From Caecitellus pseudoparvulus (taxonomy: Eukaryota; Bigyra: Bicosoecida), in the NCBI GenBank assembly GCA_965644315.1, contig CBFFRQ010000013.1, positions 620,001 through 684,000 of the forward strand: a stretch of DNA of 64,000 bases. Direction: 5' to 3'. Positions 9,169-18,775 of this stretch are shown here, piece after piece (position 1 is the first letter of the stretch; the number at the start of each line of letters is the position of its first letter). The notes below the pieces were generated by a model. That model was not told the DNA's origin, searched no databases, and saw only the letters and a list, made by a program, of their open reading frames with translations. The position numbers and the translations under genes are program-made.

Positions 9169-11298
9169 ATGCTCCCGTCCCGGACTGCCAGGCGGGCTGT
9201 AGCCTCTGCAATGACTGGGTGCCAAGGGCAGGCTCCGCCAACAGGAATTGCCATGTCGCCCTGTGTTTCGCGGTTTGGCCGAGGTGCCGGGGTCCTGCTA
9301 GCGCCAGCTGTTTTCGCGGCTGCCGTGCACGCTTCTGCGTCAGGCGCTGCCCATGCGTCGGCGGAGAAGACTGAGTCTGGACGCTCCATCATGCAAGCTG
9401 CCTTTGGAAAGCTGGTGAACCTGCTCCCGCCAGAAGCTGTCTTGGCTGCTGACGCCTTGGAGGCTGCGGATGAGGCCCTGGATGGAACGTGGACGGACCG
9501 TGATGCTGCGGTGCTGCCCGTCGCCCTCACCGCCACCTTGGTGGCGCAGGAGACGCTGGATCGGCGGCCATATGGTGTGGATGGACTGGACCCCCTCCTG
9601 GGTGAAAAGAGCCTGCCGTTATCAGTCGCACACGAGCAGTTCTTACACGCCCGGTTGGCCCACGCTGTGTACGCCGGCAACGCCAAAGGAGTGGCGGCTG
9701 CCTGCCACCTCGCTTCCGATGACATCCTGCAGCCTCCACGCCGCCCTGCCTGCGACTCCCTCGCGCCAGCCTACTGCCTTGGGGTGGACCACGTCAGGCG
9801 TCAAATTGTGCTTACCGTGCGCGGCACGGCAAGCATCCAGGACATAATCACCGATGCCTGCGGCGTCCCGGCACACCTCACATGGTCCCGCGGCGACAAG
9901 GAGGTCGCCTCGCATGCAGTGCACTCTGGTGTCGCGCGTGCAGCAGCCGCCATTCTCATCGACTCTGCCAAGGGCATCGTGCGCGCCAGGAAGGACTACC
10001 CCGACTACGCAGTGGTCCTAACCGGGCACAGCCTGGGGGGGGGTGCCGCCGCCCTCTTGGCCTGGATGGTGAACGGGCCCAACGCATCAGCCGAACCCGC
10101 CCTCTCTCTGCCTGCGGCCTCCTCTTCCCGTGTGCACCACACACTGTCATCCATCGCCGCGGAGGCCTCGGCAGCGCAACCTGCAGCAGGCCACCCAGGC
10201 CCAGTCCAAGCCCTGAAGGGGTGGGTGTCCGGGCTTGTTGCCCGCAGGAGCAGCAGCGAGGCAAAGGCGGGGGACGACGCGGCTAAGTCCAAGCCCAAGA
10301 CGTCCACCGTTACCTGGCAGGGCAAACAGCTCCTGGAGGCTCGCCAGCAGTGGCGGGAGGCGCTGGGGGGCCAGGCGCTGTCTGCGACGGTGTTCTGCGC
10401 TCCCGCGTGCGTCGAGGCACCTCTTGCCCAGGCCATGGCCCCCACAGTCACGTGCGTTGTGAACGGCCATGACATTGTCCCACGCATGCACCTGACAGCG
10501 CTGGAGCTGCTGCGCCGGGACATGGCGAGGCTGGAGTGGCACGAGGACATGCGGGCGGTGCTGCCACTGCTGCTGGAGGAGCTAGGACCCTTGCGGCCCG
10601 TGCTGGAGTCAGCTGTGGCTGCGCTGGGGCGAGGGAGTGGCGCGGAGGGTGGGGAGCGGGCGCCAGAGGATGACTTGCAGGCGACGGTGCGGCGACTGGA
10701 GAGTCACCTGCGCGAGTGGGCGGAGGCTGTGCGCGCCTCGCAGCCTGGAGACAGCCCCATGCTGGCGGCAGCACGGGCTTTCACTCCTCCAGGAACAGTG
10801 CAGCACGTGGTGTACCCCAGTGAAGCTGCCCGCACGCCAGAGGAAGCTCTTGCCGAGGAAGAGGGAGAAGAGGGCGGCTCGTCCAAGTGGCGAGTGGCAC
10901 CCGCCCTTCGTGCGTGGCTGTCCCCGCCTTCAGAGGCCAAGACTAGCGGGGACGAGCCTGCTCCAGAGCCAGGCGCCCCAGCGCCATTCTCTCTCGGCCG
11001 TCTGTTCGCACAGGCCGCGACGGTGCCCGAGGGTTTGGCTTTGTCGGAGGACTCGAAAAGCACCTTGGACGGCCTGCTGGCTCGATTTCGGCAGGTCGGC
11101 AAGCAGGAGGATGACGATAAGCCCAAACTTGTGGGGACCCCCAAGCCCACCATTCCCTGGCCAGCAGGGGCTCCTGCGGGACCTGCGGGGGCAGTGCAGC
11201 GCCTCGTCATCTCCAAGCACATGTTGTCAGACCACCGCATCGAAGTGGTCATGGCGGCACTGGCCCGGGCTGCAGGCCATGCCCAGCGCAAGCAGTAG
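9169..11298 (+). CDS. Class 3 lipase, sn1-diacylglycerol-lipase-like
   Basis: Single open exon of 709 aa. An N-terminal hydrophobic stretch (about residues 43-60, AGVLLAPAVFAAAVHA) could be a signal anchor or transit segment; the four-TM bundle of animal DAGL is absent. The alpha/beta-hydrolase core starts around residue 210 (IVLTVRGTASIQDIITDA), matching the oxyanion-strand region of DAGLs. The nucleophile elbow is GHSLGGG with Ser288. Asp435 in GHDIVPR and His546 in PPGTVQHVVYP fit the other triad positions. Between Ser288 and Asp435 sits a ~100-residue low-complexity insert, at the position of the regulatory loop of DAGLs. Likely reaction: hydrolysis of an acyl ester of diacylglycerol or a related lipid at a membrane. 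The substrate is inferred from family only. Confidence 0.8.
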   Translation: MLPSRTARRAVASAMTGCQGQAPPTGIAMSPCVSRFGRGAGVLLAPAVFAAAVHASASGAAHASAEKTESGRSIMQAAFGKLVNLLPPEAVLAADALEAADEALDGTWTDRDAAVLPVALTATLVAQETLDRRPYGVDGLDPLLGEKSLPLSVAHEQFLHARLAHAVYAGNAKGVAAACHLASDDILQPPRRPACDSLAPAYCLGVDHVRRQIVLTVRGTASIQDIITDACGVPAHLTWSRGDKEVASHAVHSGVARAAAAILIDSAKGIVRARKDYPDYAVVLTGHSLGGGAAALLAWMVNGPNASAEPALSLPAASSSRVHHTLSSIAAEASAAQPAAGHPGPVQALKGWVSGLVARRSSSEAKAGDDAAKSKPKTSTVTWQGKQLLEARQQWREALGGQALSATVFCAPACVEAPLAQAMAPTVTCVVNGHDIVPRMHLTALELLRRDMARLEWHEDMRAVLPLLLEELGPLRPVLESAVAALGRGSGAEGGERAPEDDLQATVRRLESHLREWAEAVRASQPGDSPMLAAARAFTPPGTVQHVVYPSEAARTPEEALAEEEGEEGGSSKWRVAPALRAWLSPPSEAKTSGDEPAPEPGAPAPFSLGRLFAQAATVPEGLALSEDSKSTLDGLLARFRQVGKQEDDDKPKLVGTPKPTIPWPAGAPAGPAGAVQRLVISKHMLSDHRIEVVMAALARAAGHAQRKQ

Positions 11299-11581
11299 CA
11301 CCAAAGATTCTTAATTCAGCCACACAGAGCAGAATGTCCGAGAGCAGGCGGGCAGACCAGAGTCCCGCGAGCACCCAGCGTGCAGACCCAGGCCGCGAAC
11401 ACAATGCGATGGTGCGCACGTATAGCGCCCGGTACAAACTTTGAAGTTGTAGCTGCTGGTGTTCAGGGAATGGGCTTGCCCGGCCGGCCCTTCTTGCCCT
11501 GCGCTTCTAGGCTCGGTCCAACCCTGCGGAAACTGAACCTCAGCACCACGCCGAGCAGACGTGCCCCGCTCAGCCCTGGAC

Positions 11582-12979
11582 ATGGCGGCAGGGCACGGCA
11601 AAGCGGGCCCCAAGCGCCTCAATGAAAGCACATGTTTGAAGTTCCTGGAGCAGTTCCAGGGCCGAGTGGTGCTGTTGGTGGGCCACAGCAGCGGGGGCAG
11701 CTACGCTGACATGCCTACCGCGCTGCTCGAGGCAGATGAGGTCGGCGCTCGATTCAGCCAGGCAGTGGAGGCGGGGGCCAGCCACAGCAAAGCCCTCGGC
11801 AAGGGGGGATGGTGCATAGTGTATGGCGGTGATAGGCACGACTCCAGCCGGCCCACGATTGGGAACATCGTACAGCACCTGCATGCAGAGTGGGGCGCGT
11901 CTGTGCTTGCCGTGCAGCACATTTTTGAGGCAGACAGGGGCGGAGTGCCCGACTTCTGCAGTGCAGTTGTCTGGCATGGCGATCCCTCGCAGGATCCGCC
12001 AGTGTATGCGGGGCTTGACAGCGACGGGAAGCCCCGTGGGGCGACGGCGCTGTACTTGGGCCGCGCATTCCTCAGCCACTTAGCGGGCGTGGTGGCATTT
12101 GGCGGTGGCAGACTGGCTGCCCAGGAAGTCCAGTATGCCGTGCAAGTGGGCCTGCCTCTCAAGTACGTGCCATGCGCCCCAGCCTCGGCACCAGGCTGGG
12201 GCGCCACCCACGAAGCACTGCTTGACATGGGAGTGACTGTAGATGTGGCGCCGGGCCTGGCAGGGGACCCCTCCGAGGCAGCACTGCGCGAGGGGCACGT
12301 TTCAGAGGAAACTCTGGCTGCCGTCAAAGCGGAGCTTGTTGAGCTGGGGGCGGAGCAGTGGGCAGCCAGGGCCAACAAGGCGTTTGTACCTCCCAAGCTA
12401 CTGCCTGACTCCCGCACGTGCATGACCATGCACCAGCCCTGGGCCAGCTTGATGGTGCAAGGGTACAAGCGTGCGGAAGGCCGTGTTTGGACGCCGCGCC
12501 CCCCCTTCACCGGTCGTCTGTGGATCCACGCAGGGGGCAAGGTGCCAGAGCCAGAGACTGTCCTTGCGGTGGAGGCACAGTACAAGGCGTTGCTCCTGGC
12601 GGCGGGCGTGCCCGAGGAGGAGATACAGCTCCCACCAGTGTACCCCACTGGCATGCTCATTGGCAGTGTGGATATTCCGGCAGTCTTGCCCAACGCAGTG
12701 TACAGGTCAGCGCTGGTGGGACAAGTGCCTCCCTCCGTGTTGGCGGAGAGCTCTGCTCCGTACGTGTTCTTGTGCCAGAACCCCCAGGTGCTGCTGGAGC
12801 CCATTGCCATGCCCGGCAGTTTCAAGCTGTGGCGTCTGCCCAACAAGGTCTGGCATCAGGCTCGGGAAGGGTGTGAGCCAGCCTCCCCGCCAGAGCCAGT
12901 CGCCTTCCCCCCCTCCGTGGCCACGCTTGGACCCCAGGCTTCCGCAGGGGCGGCTTCAGAACCCCACAGCGAGACGTGA
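11582..12979 (+). CDS. Rossmann (SLOG-like) + ASCH domain fusion protein
   Basis: Single exon, 465 aa, from ATG 11582. The C-terminal half (about residues 280-430) is an ASCH domain like that ending activating signal cointegrator 1 (TRIP4): CMTMHQPWASLMVQGYKRAEG, then GRLWIHAGGK, YPTGMLIGSVDI, APYVFLCQNPQ and FKLWRLPNKVW. ASCH is a PUA-related fold thought to bind RNA or DNA. The TRIP4 zinc-finger region is absent. The N-terminal ~215 residues instead look like a nucleotide-binding Rossmann unit: VVLLVGHSSGGSYADM, WCIVYGGDRHDSS, and VVAFGGGRLAAQEVQYAV followed by GLPLKYVP. This resembles LOG/DprA (SLOG) proteins, where GG motifs and a switch to 'ALxLGxP' are typical. The SLOG assignment is my inference; the ASCH call is firm. 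The preceding intergenic stretch is 283 bp. Confidence 0.8.
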   Translation: MAAGHGKAGPKRLNESTCLKFLEQFQGRVVLLVGHSSGGSYADMPTALLEADEVGARFSQAVEAGASHSKALGKGGWCIVYGGDRHDSSRPTIGNIVQHLHAEWGASVLAVQHIFEADRGGVPDFCSAVVWHGDPSQDPPVYAGLDSDGKPRGATALYLGRAFLSHLAGVVAFGGGRLAAQEVQYAVQVGLPLKYVPCAPASAPGWGATHEALLDMGVTVDVAPGLAGDPSEAALREGHVSEETLAAVKAELVELGAEQWAARANKAFVPPKLLPDSRTCMTMHQPWASLMVQGYKRAEGRVWTPRPPFTGRLWIHAGGKVPEPETVLAVEAQYKALLLAAGVPEEEIQLPPVYPTGMLIGSVDIPAVLPNAVYRSALVGQVPPSVLAESSAPYVFLCQNPQVLLEPIAMPGSFKLWRLPNKVWHQAREGCEPASPPEPVAFPPSVATLGPQASAGAASEPHSET

Positions 12980-13157
12980 AATGCAATTCCTTCTACTACT
13001 CTTCTCTCCTTTGCCTCACCCACCCATCACCCTGAATGCATGAGGTAGTTAGTGTGCCAGCTCTCTAGTACACCAACCCGCTCAGCAAGTAAGGCCCGTC
13101 ACCTTCTCTGCTCCCCGCTCTCACGCCGGCAACCCGCGATCGTCCGCGGGCCTGTTC

Positions 13158-16100
13158 ATGTTTAAGGTAGCCCCTGAGGGTTTCCGGCAGGTCGAAGGCG
13201 AACAAATGGCGGCAGCCCCAGCAGCAGCACCCGTGCAAGGTGGCACGGAGGGTGAGGAGCTGGCGCAGCCAAAGCTGGTGTGCACGACTCCGCTGAACGT
13301 CATTGGTGTCCAGGAGTGAGTGCATGGGAATGCGATGCAGGCCATTGTCATGGCTACGTGGACGTGCCTTCCTGCGGCATGCACGCTCTGTTTGAGTGAG
13401 CCGGCAGTTCTCGGAAATGTCTCCTCCTTCCACCACCACAGGCAATCCCCTGTTGCATGGAGCGCCGACGGGCAGCACCTGGCGTTTGTGTCCGGGAACC
13501 ACTCCATTTACATCTGTGCCTGGGCGCCTGAGGCTGGGCGTTTCAAGGTCAAGACGCTGCTGAACGGCCATCGCATGGTGGTGAAGTGCCTCACCTTTCA
13601 TCCAGGGTGAGCTTCTCGCACTGTGGCCCGCCCGATGCACCTCCCTGACAGCACCACCCCCTCTCGACGCTTCAGGAACGCCAACCAACTGCTGTCAGGT
13701 GGCATGGAGGGCATCATGGTTTGGGACGTGCAGGAGGCCAAGGTCGTGCACTCAGTGCCCACCGCACCTCCAGCCGTCAGCGGCACGTCATACCATCAAG
13801 GGCATGAGAGCGACGTGGAGGTGCTGGTGTGGGCGTATGGCGGCACGTGTCTGCTGTCAGGGAGCAAGGACAGCAACATCAAGGTGTGGGACGTGCAGAA
13901 CGGCTTCAAGGAGCTGGAGACCATCTTCGGTCACAAGGCTACAGTGCTGGCCCTGACCATCAACGAGACTCGACACACCCTGGCCTCAGCTGGCCGCGAC
14001 AGCACCATCAAACTGTGGGACATCTCCTCCCTCCAGCCGGGCATGCGGGCCCGTCGGTCGGATGACAGTGGTGTGCGGGTGAACCTGTTGGGGAACATGG
14101 ATGGTCACAGGGGTGACGTGACGTCCCTCGCGTGGAGTCTGACGTCCCCCGTCATGCTGTACTCGGGTGCCAGAGACAACACCATCAAGGCGTGGAACGT
14201 GGAGCTGCAGACAGAGATCCGAGACGTAGAGGACACTGGTGCCGGCACGGCAGGCAAGCACCGCGGAGATGTGCGCTCGCTGCTCGTGTTCCCGCGCCCC
14301 GGCGGCGTGCAGGCGGCACCCCCGGGAACGACCATCCCCAGCAATGCCCCACCCGGTGTGGAGGGGGGGGACGTCCTTGTCACTGCCTCCCTCGATTCCA
14401 GCCTGAAGGTTTGGTCTTTGGTCGGAGAGACCGACGCCCCCACGGCTCTCAGCGTGCCGGCTGTCACAGCTCAACCAGAGGAGGGCACCGAAGGGGACGG
14501 CTCTGCAGCCGCAGCGCAGGATGCAGCTTCCACCCAAGAAGTGTCTCCAGCCCTGGGCGGCGGGGGGGATGATTGGGACGCCAACACAGGCGCCATCCTG
14601 GACCAGATCTTGCACGGCGGCTCCACCGCTGAGGCGCTGCTGGGGTCCACGGATGCCCCGGATCGTGTCTGCTTCACCCTGCCTGCATTCAGCGAGGACG
14701 GCGTGTACGCCATGGCGGTGTCCCCCGCCGGGCCCATAGCCGCCATTTCTTCATCCCAGAACGCCGTCGTGCTCATGCGCATCGAGGGCATCTTCGGCGG
14801 ACACATTGCCCCTCTGCAAGCCTTCCAAGGCCACAACAACCTCGTGGGGGACGTGGAGCTCCTGGAGGACGAGTCGTCCATCGTGACGGCCTCGTCTGAC
14901 AATTTCGTCGCCCGCTTTAACATCGACACGACAGAGGTTGCCTCGCGGTTCGGCTTCGGCTCAGCCGTGCACTGCCTCTCACTGGGATCAACATCCACGG
15001 GGCCGGCCACAGCGGAAGGATCTGGCGCACTGCCTGCGCCGTTCGTGTTCGCTGGCGGTGCAGACTATGTCGTGCGGGCCTTCAGCTCCAACCAGGCGGA
15101 CTACGGGCCCATGGAGCAGGCGTACGCGGCCGACTGGGCCAAGCGGCAGCAGCCCGGGTCCCCGCGCATCCCCCCACACAACTACGTGTGTGCGAAGTAC
15201 GAGGGGCACGTTGGGCGCGTGGAGGCAGTGGCGGTCACGGAAGATGGCAACACCATGGTGTCAGGAGCCCGTGACTTCTACATCCTTGTGTGGAACCTGG
15301 CCAAGCGCCAGCCCAAGGTGCCCACCGCCATCTGCAGTGAGTCTGACATTCCCTCTTACGCCCCCTCCGCCCGCATTGAGGCGCACTATGGTCACGTCAC
15401 CGACCTGCGGTGGTCCTTCACGGCGTCCCCTGCGCTGCTTGCCTCTGGTGGCAACGACCACGCTGTGAAGGTGTGGAAGGTCTCCTCGGGCATGTTGGGC
15501 AAGTCTATCTCCAGCGTGTGGGAGGCGTCAACAGTGGGTGGCTCCGGGCACGATGGAGCTGTGTCAGCCGTCACGTGGGGCAAGCACGCGTCCGGCCAGC
15601 TGCTGTTCAGCGCGGGGTGGGACAAGCTCATCAAGGTGTGGGAGGGCACCACGGGCAAGCTGCTGGCGAACTTGCGCGGCCACACCTCCCGCATCACTGA
15701 CCTGGACACCTCCTCAGACGGCACCAAGGTGGTGTCCTGTGCTGCGGACTTCACCGCGCGAGTGTGGTCCACGTCCGACCCCTTCACGTGCCTCGCCCTG
15801 TACAAGTCCCAAACCGCCGACGGCGGCATGGCGTCCATCTCTGCCGGCAATGCCAAGTTTGTGACGGCCTCAGACAACGGTGTTCTGCGTGTGTGGCCCA
15901 TCTCCTCTGAGGGCGAGCACGCGTCCTTGTTCTCCGCCGGACAGGCGGTGTCCACAACCCCTGGCCCTGTCACGACGGGGCTCGTGGCGCCAGGTGGACA
16001 AGCGCCTACCCCCGTTGCCGTTGGTGGCTCGCCTGCTGATGGTGCAATGGGCGGTCCTGCTGCAGGCATGACGCCGGCGTTCCCAGGCAGCGAATCGGGC

Positions 16101-16196
16101 TTCCCTGGCGCGAAGGCGCTGTCGAAGGCAGGCGAGGCGGCTGACGGCCACGGTGACACGGCCCAGGAGACCGCCGCCGGCTCATGGCAGCAGTGA
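13158..16196 (+). CDS. WD40-repeat protein, family not assigned
   Basis: Exons are 13158-13315, 13442-13606 and 13676-16196 (947 aa), with GTGAGT/GTGAGC donors and phase-consistent joins. At least a dozen WD40 blades are visible, e.g. LLSGSKDSNIKVWDVQ, TLASAGRDSTIKLWDIS, LYSGARDNTIKAWNVE, LVTASLDSSLKVWSLV, MVSGARDFYILVWNLA, LASGGNDHAVKVWKVS and LFSAGWDKLIKVWEGT. This is enough for two beta-propellers. The final ~100 residues are Gly/Pro/Ala-rich and probably disordered. No additional catalytic or binding domain is seen. The tandem-propeller shape is shared by actin-interacting, EMAP-like and intraflagellar proteins, and I cannot choose among them. An in-frame ATG at 13206 is an alternative start. 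Confidence 0.8.
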
Positions 16197-16305
16197 GCAG
16201 CATGGGGATGCACGAGACACTCGAGCATCCGTGCACTGTGCGTGGAATGCAAGCAACGCAGCAGTCGGCACAACAATCGTGCATTGTTCGCAGCTGTGGG
16301 GCAGT

Positions 16306-17072
16306 CTACATCAAGGCGTCTTCCGCCCGCACGTACTCCCCGATGTCCGCTTGGTGCAGCACAACGGTGCCAGTAGGGTCCATTTCTTGCGCCCTTTCTG
16401 TGCTTTGCGCTGCGACGCCGAAGCCCAGTGGCGTCTCGTTCATGCTGAGGATGATCACGCCAGCATTTGCTGTGATGCCCTCCGTCATGCGCGCTAGGCC
16501 AGACTTGACGATATGGTTCCCATACAAGAATGTCATCTCTGCTGAGGGCTTGACCCACACTTTGTGCTGTGAGGTGCGGGGAGCGGGGGTGAGGGGGGAG
16601 CAGGGTGATGCCTCTGGCACTGGCTGCCTTACTTGTGCGTGCTTTGCGAGCAAGTCCAGCGCCGTGATGCGCAAGCGGAACTTCCCAGACTTGGTAAACT
16701 TCCCGAAGCACGTGCCCATGAGAGCCAGGTTGTCTCTGGCGATGTTTGTTGCCATGCGCATGATCTTCTCGCTGCGAAAGGGGAGGTCGCTCGTGTGAAG
16801 TGTGCACCTCGCGAACACTCGATTTCCGCACCACGCCGGGGCTGTTGCGACGGACCTGACGTAGTACACTCGCTCGCGGTGCAGCCGGAAGCAGTACCGC
16901 TCATCAGACCTGTCTAGCAGCGCCTTGATGTTCCTTCCAATGCTGAGGGGGGAGTGAGAGGGCAAGTGTCACCTGTGCCGCAGTTCTGAGCTGGCGCAAG
17001 GCGAGGCAGGCCTCACAACTGTGCCAGCTTCTCAAAGAAGGTCCTGGTCTCCTCGTCGGTCAGGGGCCTCAT
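16306..17072 (-). CDS. NIP7: 60S ribosome biogenesis factor NIP7
   Basis: Four exons, 17072-17017, 16942-16856, 16771-16633 and 16566-16306, give a 180-aa protein, the normal NIP7 length. The N-terminus is [20 protein letters not shown], followed by [48 protein letters not shown] and [19 protein letters not shown]. The C-terminal PUA domain reads [18 protein letters not shown] and [13 protein letters not shown]7 acts in the nucleolus in 27S pre-rRNA processing and 60S assembly. Introns are 74, 84 and 66 bp with GTGAGG, GTCCGT and GTAAGG donors. All residues blocks typical of the family are present, so the gene looks intact. It converges on the WD40 gene with 109 bp between stops. Confidence 0.95.
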
Positions 17073-17409
17073 TTTCAGACGTTAGATGTGTTAATCGGCT
17101 TCCAGAAGCCTCCGAAGAAGTCTCTTTCCACGCCTGGCTGCCTGGCAAGGCCCAGAGGTTTCCGTTTCTGTAACCCAGCGAGAAGCGATTGCACTGTCCG
17201 ACACGCCTAGCTCTGCCTGCAAGGTGGAAAAGCAGCAGGGAGGTTGGTGGATGGTCGGGTTGGGGTGGAGGGGCGTTCATTTTGCCTTCGACTCCACAAT
17301 GTGCCGCGTCTCAAGGGGCGGGGTACAGAAGGTAGCAGCAGGTTAGGCGACCCCGACAATCCCTGTCCCCCACATCCATAGGCAGGCATCATCCATGGTG
17401 CCTAGCAGC
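17073..17409. other. 337-bp spacer between NIP7 and the DBHS-like gene
   Basis: This gap should contain the NIP7 promoter and the 3' UTR of the upstream minus-strand gene. Short open frames here have no coding character and I see no repeat or structured RNA. Confidence 0.3.
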
Positions 17410-18628
17410 TCATAATCTGCGTGATCGGGGGTCATGGGGGTGGCTACTAGCCGGGTACTGTCCTTGCATGTCTGCACCTGACCCAAGTGCCGGCCCCACG
17501 CCGCCTGGCTGAGCAACGCCCTCCAGCACACCCGAAGCCGCCTCAGCCATGAACAACAGCCCAGAATCATGATCCGGAGCGGTAAAGACCGTGTCAGAGG
17601 GGGGTGGGCGAGCAGAGGCCGGTGGCGCCTGCCTCTGCTTGCGCTCCAGTCGCCGCACCGTGTCCCGCGCCTCCCGCTCACAGCCTAGCAGAAAAGTGTG
17701 AATGCTTTGGGACTTGTGAATGGCAGCCATATGCTGCTCCAGTAGCGCTTGCTGGCGCTGGCGCAGCGCCACGAGCAAGTCCAGGCGCTCCTGATACTGC
17801 CGCTCGGCCAACTCGCGGTGCTGGACGGCGAACTCGTAGTCCAAGGTGCCCGGCGCCGCAAAATGGGCTGGGACAGGGGGGGCGCTCTCCGTGCATGGCA
17901 GGGGGTTGGTGGGGCACGCAACTGGTGCGGACGGCATGCTGACGCTGACGGGGCAGAGCGACGTGCCTTGCATGAACATGCCCTCGGAGCAGATGTCCAG
18001 CACAACAGCCGCGCTGTACTTGCGGTCGAAGGTGACCCAGCCCTTTCCAGTCGCCAGCGGCTCTGTGGGGGTGTGCAGCGGGTGCGGGGACACGCCTTGG
18101 TCCACCACCTTGCCGAACTGGGAGAAGCCAGACTGCAGGACGGAGGCGGTCGTGGCGGCTGTCAGGTGGTCCAAAGCCAGGGTGGCGGTTTGCAGCGCCC
18201 ACAGCACTGCCAAGTCCTTTCCATGTGGCTCTGGGTTCCCTTCGCCCGAGATGTCCAGCTTCATCCTGGCATTTGTGAGCAGCGCTTTGGCTCCTTTCGC
18301 CGCTTCCTCGCAGGAGAACGTAAGAATGCCGAAAGGACTCCCGCTTCGACTGCCCCCAAATACCTGCAAGATGATCACCAGCAAGGCGGCCATTGCCTCG
18401 GCAACTGGGACCTGCATTTTGCTGCGGCAGCGAAGCAAATACCGCACTCACAGCTGCATTTTCAATGAAGTTGGCGTGCGGCTCAGACCTGCGCCGGCAA
18501 GTTATGCGCACGAAAGCAACAAGTCGCTCAGGGGAAATGGTGCGGGGCAGGTTCCCGAGCCACAGGCTTCTTCCATGCACAACGTGGTGTGTGTGAGCTG
18601 CCTTGGCTTGGCTATCGCTGGCTGCCAT
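17410..18628 (-). CDS. DBHS (NONO/PSF/PSPC1)-like RNA-binding protein
   Basis: Exons 18628-18452 and 18363-17410 join in phase 0 (GCT/GTGAGT ... TTGCAG/GTA) to give 376 aa. RRM1 spans about residues 18-95: SLWLGNLPRTISPERLVAF, then GSPFGILTFSCEEAA. RRM2 spans about 120-205 with GFSQFGKVVDQG, TGKGWVTFDRKYSA, CSEGMFMQG and LCPVSVSMPSAP. In order and spacing this matches the RRM2 of animal DBHS proteins (AFSQFG, STGKG, CSEGVF, PVIVEP). Next comes a NOPS-like motif, HFAAPGTLDYEFAVQHREL, matching RFAQPGSFEYEYAMRWK. A Gln/Arg-rich coiled coil follows (about residues 250-305). This RRM-RRM-NOPS-coil order defines DBHS dimers, which act in nuclear RNA processing and paraspeckles in animals. RRM1 is divergent. 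The gene lies 147 bp beyond the RsmJ stop. Confidence 0.8.
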
Positions 18629-18775
18629 AGCGACGCTCTGGCTGCAGAGACGCCTGCAGCAAGGCCACGTCAGCGAAGAGACGCACCTCACACTGTGCAT
18701 GCTCTTGCTATCCTGCAATAAGCATTTAGGCAATTGCTCAGTCTGCATTCACATGCTGGCTTGCGAGCTGCTTTC

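Noticed and set aside
15392-16834. 480-codon minus-strand frame across the WD40 gene end and NIP7
   Set aside because: It mixes antisense of the WD40 exon with NIP7 intron and exon sequence in the wrong frame; no family motif.
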